64,000 bases of DNA from RYN-230 sp036497945. GTDB taxonomy: Bacteria > Actinomycetota > Actinomycetes > Streptosporangiales > Streptosporangiaceae. The stretch is from assembly GCA_036497945.1 (NCBI GenBank), contig DASXIN010000198.1, positions 26,843-90,842 on the forward strand, in the 5' to 3' direction. Below the pieces are notes generated by a model, which did not search any database, was not told where the DNA came from, and worked only from the letters and a program-made list of their open reading frames with translations. The position numbers were made by a program, and so were the translations under genes. Below are positions 59,930 through 64,000 of this stretch, one piece after another; the stretch's first letter is position 1, and every line of letters starts with the position of its first letter.

Positions 59930-61366
59930 GTGACCGGTGCCTCACCGGTCGTCTTCGACAACGTGATCGGCGGGACGTCCGTTGCTCCAGTGGCCGGCGG
60001 GCGTCGACCCGTCCAGGACCCGGTGACCGGTGAGGTTTACGCGCGAGCGGCCGAGTCGGACGCTGAAGACATCGACATGGCTTGCGTCGCCGCGGCGACC
60101 GCCTTTCTCGAATGGGGAGAGACGACACCGGCGGAGCGGAGTGCAGCCATGCTCCGAGCGGCCGACCTCGTCGAGGCCAACGCCGATGAGCTGACCCGGA
60201 TTGAGGTGGCCGACACCGGCAAACCGTACTCGGCCACACGGGAGGACGAGCTCCCGCCGATCATCGATCAAGTCCGGTTCTTCGCCGGAGCCTGTCGTGT
60301 CATGACTGGGTCGGCGACCGGGGACTATATGGCGCGTACGACTTCGGGCATCCGACGCGAGCCCGTGGGGGTGTGCGGTCAGATCACGCCGTGGAACTAC
60401 CCGTTGATGATGGCCGTATGGAAGTGGGCTCCAGCCATCGCCGCCGGGAACACCGTCGTATTGAAGCCATCCGAGTTGACTCCGGCCTCAACTGTGCGCA
60501 TGGCCGAGCTGCTGGCCGAGGTCTTTCCGCCCGGCGTGCTCAACGTCGTGTGCGGCGGAGCCGATACCGGCGAAGCACTGGTGCGCCATCCGGCGGTGGC
60601 CATGGTGTCGTTGACGGGGAGCCCGAGGGCCGGCCGAGAGGTGGCCCGTGTTGCGGCCGATCGGCTCACCCGGGTCCATCTGGAACTTGGTGGCAACGCG
60701 CCGGTCGTGATCTTCGGCGATGCCGACGTGACGGCCACTGCGGAAGCGGTGGCTGGCGCTGCGTTCTTCAACGCTGGTCAGGACTGTACTGCGGCCACCC
60801 GCGTCCTCGTCGAGAGACCCGCCTATGAGGCGGTCGTCACCGCGCTCTCCGCTGAGGCGACCCAAGCCCGTACTGGTGATCCGTTCGATCCTGGCGTCAC
60901 CTTTGGGCCCCTCATCAGCCAGCATCACCTCGACAAGGTGAAGGGTCTGCTGGACCGCCTCCCCGACCACGTACGGGTGGTTGCGGGTGGCTGTCAAATC
61001 GATCGTCCGGGGTTCTTCCATCAGGCGACCGTCGTGGCCGACGTGGGTCAGCGCGACGAGATCGTCCAAGAGGAGATCTTCGGACCTGTCATCACCGTGC
61101 AGCCGTTCGCAACCGAGACCGAGGCCCTGGAAAAGGCCAACGACGTCGCCCAGGGACTGTGCGCCAGTGTCTGGACGGAAAACCATGGGCGCGCCGAACG
61201 AATTTGCAGGGGTCTCGATTTCGGGGCGGTGTCGGTCAACACCCACGCCCCCATGACCGCCGAGATGCCCCACGGAGGGTTCGGCAGCTCTGGCTACGGG
61301 AAGGACCTTTCCATGTACGGCCTCGAGGACTACACACGCACCAAGCACGTGGCTTCAGCCTGGTAG
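59930..61366 (+). CDS. Aldehyde dehydrogenase (aminobutyraldehyde/betaine aldehyde dehydrogenase-like)
   Basis: A 478-residue NAD(P)-dependent aldehyde dehydrogenase. It contains GVCGQITPWNYPLMMAVWKWAPAIAAGN, the catalytic Glu in LELGGNAPV, the nucleophile Cys in FNAGQDCTAATRV, EEIFGPVITVQPF and the end GGFGSSGYGKDLSMYGLEDYTRTKHV. The set is closest to gamma-aminobutyraldehyde and betaine aldehyde dehydrogenases. GTG 59930 (VTGASPVVFDN) is the best start; the frame is open far upstream across the operator. The formate dehydrogenase gene follows after 35 nt. Confidence 0.93.
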   Translation: MTGASPVVFDNVIGGTSVAPVAGGRRPVQDPVTGEVYARAAESDAEDIDMACVAAATAFLEWGETTPAERSAAMLRAADLVEANADELTRIEVADTGKPYSATREDELPPIIDQVRFFAGACRVMTGSATGDYMARTTSGIRREPVGVCGQITPWNYPLMMAVWKWAPAIAAGNTVVLKPSELTPASTVRMAELLAEVFPPGVLNVVCGGADTGEALVRHPAVAMVSLTGSPRAGREVARVAADRLTRVHLELGGNAPVVIFGDADVTATAEAVAGAAFFNAGQDCTAATRVLVERPAYEAVVTALSAEATQARTGDPFDPGVTFGPLISQHHLDKVKGLLDRLPDHVRVVAGGCQIDRPGFFHQATVVADVGQRDEIVQEEIFGPVITVQPFATETEALEKANDVAQGLCASVWTENHGRAERICRGLDFGAVSVNTHAPMTAEMPHGGFGSSGYGKDLSMYGLEDYTRTKHVASAW

Positions 61367-61401
61367 GCGCTCGGTAGCGAGGAGTGAGAGGACAGTCGAC
61401 A

Positions 61402-62574
61402 ATGGCCAAGATTCTTTGCGTGCTGTACGAGGATCCCGTGGGCGGCTACCCGACCAGCTATGCCCGGGACACCATCCCCCGCATCGACCATTATCCCGGC
61501 GGCCAGACGGTGCCCAGCCCGCAGGGAATCGACTTCACACCTGGCACGTTGGTGGGGTCGGTCTCGGGCGAACTCGGTCTCCGTCCGTTCCTCGAAGCAG
61601 CCGGACACACACTTGTGGTGACTTCCGACAAGGAAGGCCCCGATTCGGAGTTCGATCGAGAGCTGGCCGATGCCGATGTCGTGATCTCACAGCCGTTCTG
61701 GCCTGCATACCTCACCGCCGACAGAATGGCTCGGGCGCCGCGACTCAAGCTGGCACTGACAGCGGGAATCGGTTCCGACCATGTGGACCTGGACGCTGCC
61801 ATCGCCCACGGGGTGACAGTGGCCGAGGTCACCTACTCGAACAGCATCAGCGTGGCGGAGCACGTTGTCATGATGATCCTCGGACTCGTGCGCAATTACA
61901 TCCCGTCTCACGAGTGGGTCGTCAAGGGTGGCTGGAACATCGCCGACTGCGTGGAGCGCTCCTACGACCTCGAAGGCATGGCGGTGGGATCGGTTGCGGC
62001 GGGACGTATCGGCCTGGCTGTTCTCAGACGGCTGGCCCCCTTCGACGTCCAACTCCACTACACCGACAAGCATCGACTGGACGAAGGCGTCGAACGCGAA
62101 CTGGGTCTTACCTTTCATCCCGATGCTGCAGCAATGGTGCCGCACTGCGACGTGGTGACCATCAACGCCCCCCTGCACCCCGAGACCGAACACCTCTTCG
62201 ACGACGTCATGTTTTCGCTGATGAAGCGCGGCACCTACCTCGTCAACACTGCTCGGGGGAAAATCTGCGACCGAGACGCCGTGGTGCGGGCTCTCGAGAA
62301 CGGCCAGTTGGCCGGCTACGCGGGTGATGTTTGGTACCCGCAACCTCCCCCGGCAGACCATCCATGGCGGACCATGCCCCATGAGGGCATGACACCTCAC
62401 ATCTCAGGTACGTCGCTCTCTGCTCAGGCACGGTATGCGGCGGGAACTCGGGAGATCCTCGAGTGCTTCCTCGACGGGCGACCGATACGGGAGGAGTACC
62501 TCATCGTCGACGGAGGTCATCTGGCCGGTGCAGGTGCGCACGCCTACACGGCGGGTACAGCCAACCCGGAGTGA
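61402..62574 (+). CDS. fdh: NAD-dependent formate dehydrogenase (D-2-hydroxyacid dehydrogenase type)
   Basis: A metal-free formate dehydrogenase, 390 residues, oxidising formate to CO2 with NAD. It closely follows the methylotroph enzymes: KILCVLYEDPVGGYPTSYARD, ISQPFWPAYLTADR, LALTAGIGSDHVDLDAAI, the nucleotide motif VGSVAAGRIGLAVLRRL, HYTDKHRLDE, RGTYLVNTARGKICDRDAVV and the catalytic His in MTPHISGTSLSAQARYAAGTREI. ATG 61402 was preferred to the start six codons earlier. Its place behind the aldehyde dehydrogenase suggests that the pathway yields formate or formaldehyde. Confidence 0.96.
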   Translation: MAKILCVLYEDPVGGYPTSYARDTIPRIDHYPGGQTVPSPQGIDFTPGTLVGSVSGELGLRPFLEAAGHTLVVTSDKEGPDSEFDRELADADVVISQPFWPAYLTADRMARAPRLKLALTAGIGSDHVDLDAAIAHGVTVAEVTYSNSISVAEHVVMMILGLVRNYIPSHEWVVKGGWNIADCVERSYDLEGMAVGSVAAGRIGLAVLRRLAPFDVQLHYTDKHRLDEGVERELGLTFHPDAAAMVPHCDVVTINAPLHPETEHLFDDVMFSLMKRGTYLVNTARGKICDRDAVVRALENGQLAGYAGDVWYPQPPPADHPWRTMPHEGMTPHISGTSLSAQARYAAGTREILECFLDGRPIREEYLIVDGGHLAGAGAHAYTAGTANPE

Positions 62575-63030
62575 CCTTCCTCGGCGCTGGTGAGGCGAAC
62601 ACAACGAACGGTGCCCATCAATTCGGAGCGGCTGCCCGCGGCAAGGGAAGCTCGGCGGCACGCCCGTTGCCTCGCTGTCCTCGCCTTAGTAGCTATTGCG
62701 GTGGTTGGAGAAGACCGCCTCCGCGAATCGCGAGGAAATCGAGAAGGAAGAGGTACAAAACGAAACCTGTGGGTGCACCACCCGAACGGAGGCGCGGCGT
62801 ACCTTCCTGTTTGACACAAACAAGTTGGCGGTACGTGAAGTGCGGCGGTAGAGGCGGTAGGTGGCGCTCCCAACTGGAATGTTGGCCGCGCGATATGGGC
62901 GGTCGAGCTAGACAGCTATCCCAATCTAAGATCCATCGGTCGGCGCGAACGCCGCCATTGTGTTTTCGAGATTTGTGTGGAGTCGTTGTGCTTCGGTAAC
63001 TTCTGCGCCCGCTGGGAGATGATGTTTCTT
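62575..63030. other. Intergenic region before the alpha/beta hydrolase gene
   Basis: About 450 bases of noticeably lower GC content. A 74-codon forward frame at 62590-62814 has a short hydrophobic stretch but no ribosome site or family likeness, so I do not call it a gene. No operator copy is visible here. It should contain the promoter of the hydrolase. Confidence 0.4.
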
Positions 63031-63939
63031 ATGGAGGCCCAAATCCAGCACGTCTCGATCCACGGTCACGACATCGCTTACCGGATGGAGGGTAGCGGAC
63101 CCGCACTCCTACTTCTCCACGGCATCGCCGGGAGTTCTCGGACCTGGAGGGACGTGATCCCCATCCTGACGAATCGCTTCACCGTTATCGCGCCGGACCT
63201 CATCGGTCACGGTCTGTCCGAAAAGCCTGTCGGGGATTACTCGCTGGGTGCATTCGCCACTTGGATCCGTGATCTTCTTGACGTCCTCGACATCGACCGA
63301 GCGTCCGTAGTCGGCCAGTCGTTTGGCGGCGGGGTGGCGATGCAACTCGCCTACCAGCATCCAGAGCTTTGCGATCGTCTCGTGCTCGTAGACAGTGGCG
63401 GTCTCGGGCGAGAATTGAACTTGATCCTTCGAGTCATGACGCTGCCGGGGAGCGAGTACTTGATGCCCTTGATCTTCCCGGGATTCGTTCGCGACTGGGG
63501 AGACAGCCTGTTGCGGTCGATCAACGACCGCGGCATCCGCCTCGGTCGGATCACCGAGATGTGGAGCGCATACGCGTCACTGGCCGAGGCGGAGAACCGT
63601 CAGGCGTTCGCCCGCACCATCAGATCCGTCATCGACCCCGGCGGTCAGACCGTGAGCGCGATGGATCGTCTATACCTGGCTTCATCGATTCCGACGTTGA
63701 TCATCTGGGGGGACCGTGACGACATCATCCCTGTGAGCCATGCGCATGCTGCACACCAAGCCATTCCTGGGAGCCGAATGGTGATCATTGAGGGCGTTGG
63801 CCACTTTCCTCAGATCGAGGCGCCGGAACAGTTCGTCAATGCTCTAGTCGACTTCGTGGAATCAACGGAACCCGCTCGTCTCGGCGCTGAGGACCGCCAG
63901 CGGATGCTCAAAGAGCGATCGGATCCATCCCAGTACTAG
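63031..63939 (+). CDS. Alpha/beta hydrolase
   Basis: A 302-residue alpha/beta-fold hydrolase. The oxyanion region is LLLLHGIAGSSRTW, the nucleophile elbow is VVGQSFGGGVAMQLA (Ser near residue 98), the acid is Asp in LIIWGDRDDIIPV, and the His is in EGVGHFPQIEAPE. The family includes esterases, C-C hydrolases and haloperoxidase-like enzymes, so the substrate is open. ATG 63031 (MEAQIQHVSIHG) fits the family start; ATG 63022 and an earlier 62977 are possible. GGGAG lies just upstream. The last 60 bases of the window contain nothing recognisable. Confidence 0.9.
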   Translation: MEAQIQHVSIHGHDIAYRMEGSGPALLLLHGIAGSSRTWRDVIPILTNRFTVIAPDLIGHGLSEKPVGDYSLGAFATWIRDLLDVLDIDRASVVGQSFGGGVAMQLAYQHPELCDRLVLVDSGGLGRELNLILRVMTLPGSEYLMPLIFPGFVRDWGDSLLRSINDRGIRLGRITEMWSAYASLAEAENRQAFARTIRSVIDPGGQTVSAMDRLYLASSIPTLIIWGDRDDIIPVSHAHAAHQAIPGSRMVIIEGVGHFPQIEAPEQFVNALVDFVESTEPARLGAEDRQRMLKERSDPSQY

Positions 63940-64000
63940 TCCGGCGGACCATGGGCGGGACCTTCGGCCCCGTCTCACTTGGCGCGCTGGCTCGATGATG

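Noticed and set aside
62544..62999. Small frames on both strands before the alpha/beta hydrolase
   Set aside because: No ribosome site, no family likeness, and overlapping each other; treated as non-coding.

Overview
The window is very GC-rich DNA (well above 70% by eye up to about 53 kb) with actinobacterial gene content and order. It carries furA-katG, prfB-ftsE-ftsX-smpB-ssrA, an NAD-specific glutamate dehydrogenase of the 180-kDa class, a Ku homologue, and a TetR/DUF3107/ferritin-like/DEAD-helicase block that has the same order as Mycobacterium tuberculosis Rv3208-Rv3211. The source is therefore a member of Actinomycetota; I cannot name the genus. Many genes appear to start without a leader: a TANNNT hexamer lies 6-7 nt before the GTG or ATG.

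Layout. 1-5.6 kb: DEAD-box helicase (partial), ferritin-like protein, DUF3107, TetR, a small acidic protein, a flavoprotein oxidoreductase without the redox cysteines, and Ku. 5.7-9.6 kb: aldo/keto reductase, then an overlapping amino-sugar operon (NagA, SIS isomerase/deaminase, HAD phosphatase). 9.6-17.2 kb: SDR, PHP hydrolase, furA-katG, DinB-like protein, HAD, Vsr nuclease, DUF6912. 17.2-19.2 kb: PadR-MFS pair behind an iron-box-like palindrome. 19.2-31 kb: catabolic genes pruA, HAD-like protein, chrA, acetoacetyl-CoA synthetase, tryptophan 2,3-dioxygenase and glutamate dehydrogenase. 31-37.4 kb: prfB, a zinc-ribbon microprotein, ftsEX, smpB, a degenerate penicillin-binding protein and ssrA. 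37.4-39.6 kb: small membrane, SRPBCC and lipoproteins.

The most interesting part is 39.7-63.9 kb. Five copies of a near-perfect palindrome (consensus GACTGAnTGTTCAGTC) lie in front of a Rieske oxygenase, between an acyl-CoA dehydrogenase and a DAO-family oxidase operon, between a desaturase-like/acyl-CoA synthetase/kinase operon and a BetI-like TetR gene, before a polyamine-type ABC substrate-binding protein, and between a class III aminotransferase and an aldehyde dehydrogenase. This looks like one dispersed regulon. It combines uptake of a cationic amine-like solute, oxidative demethylation or deamination, aldehyde oxidation, CoA activation and, through an NAD-formate dehydrogenase next to it, disposal of C1 units. 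The substrate is unknown. The part after about 53.1 kb has clearly lower GC and different codon use, suggesting that it was acquired separately, yet it carries the same operators.

Other points worth attention are a PBP-like protein in which all three catalytic motifs are altered, a release factor 2 whose SPF tripeptide reads SKY, a HAD protein with Asn in place of the nucleophile and a probable ATT start, and a family of long perfect hairpins at gene ends.
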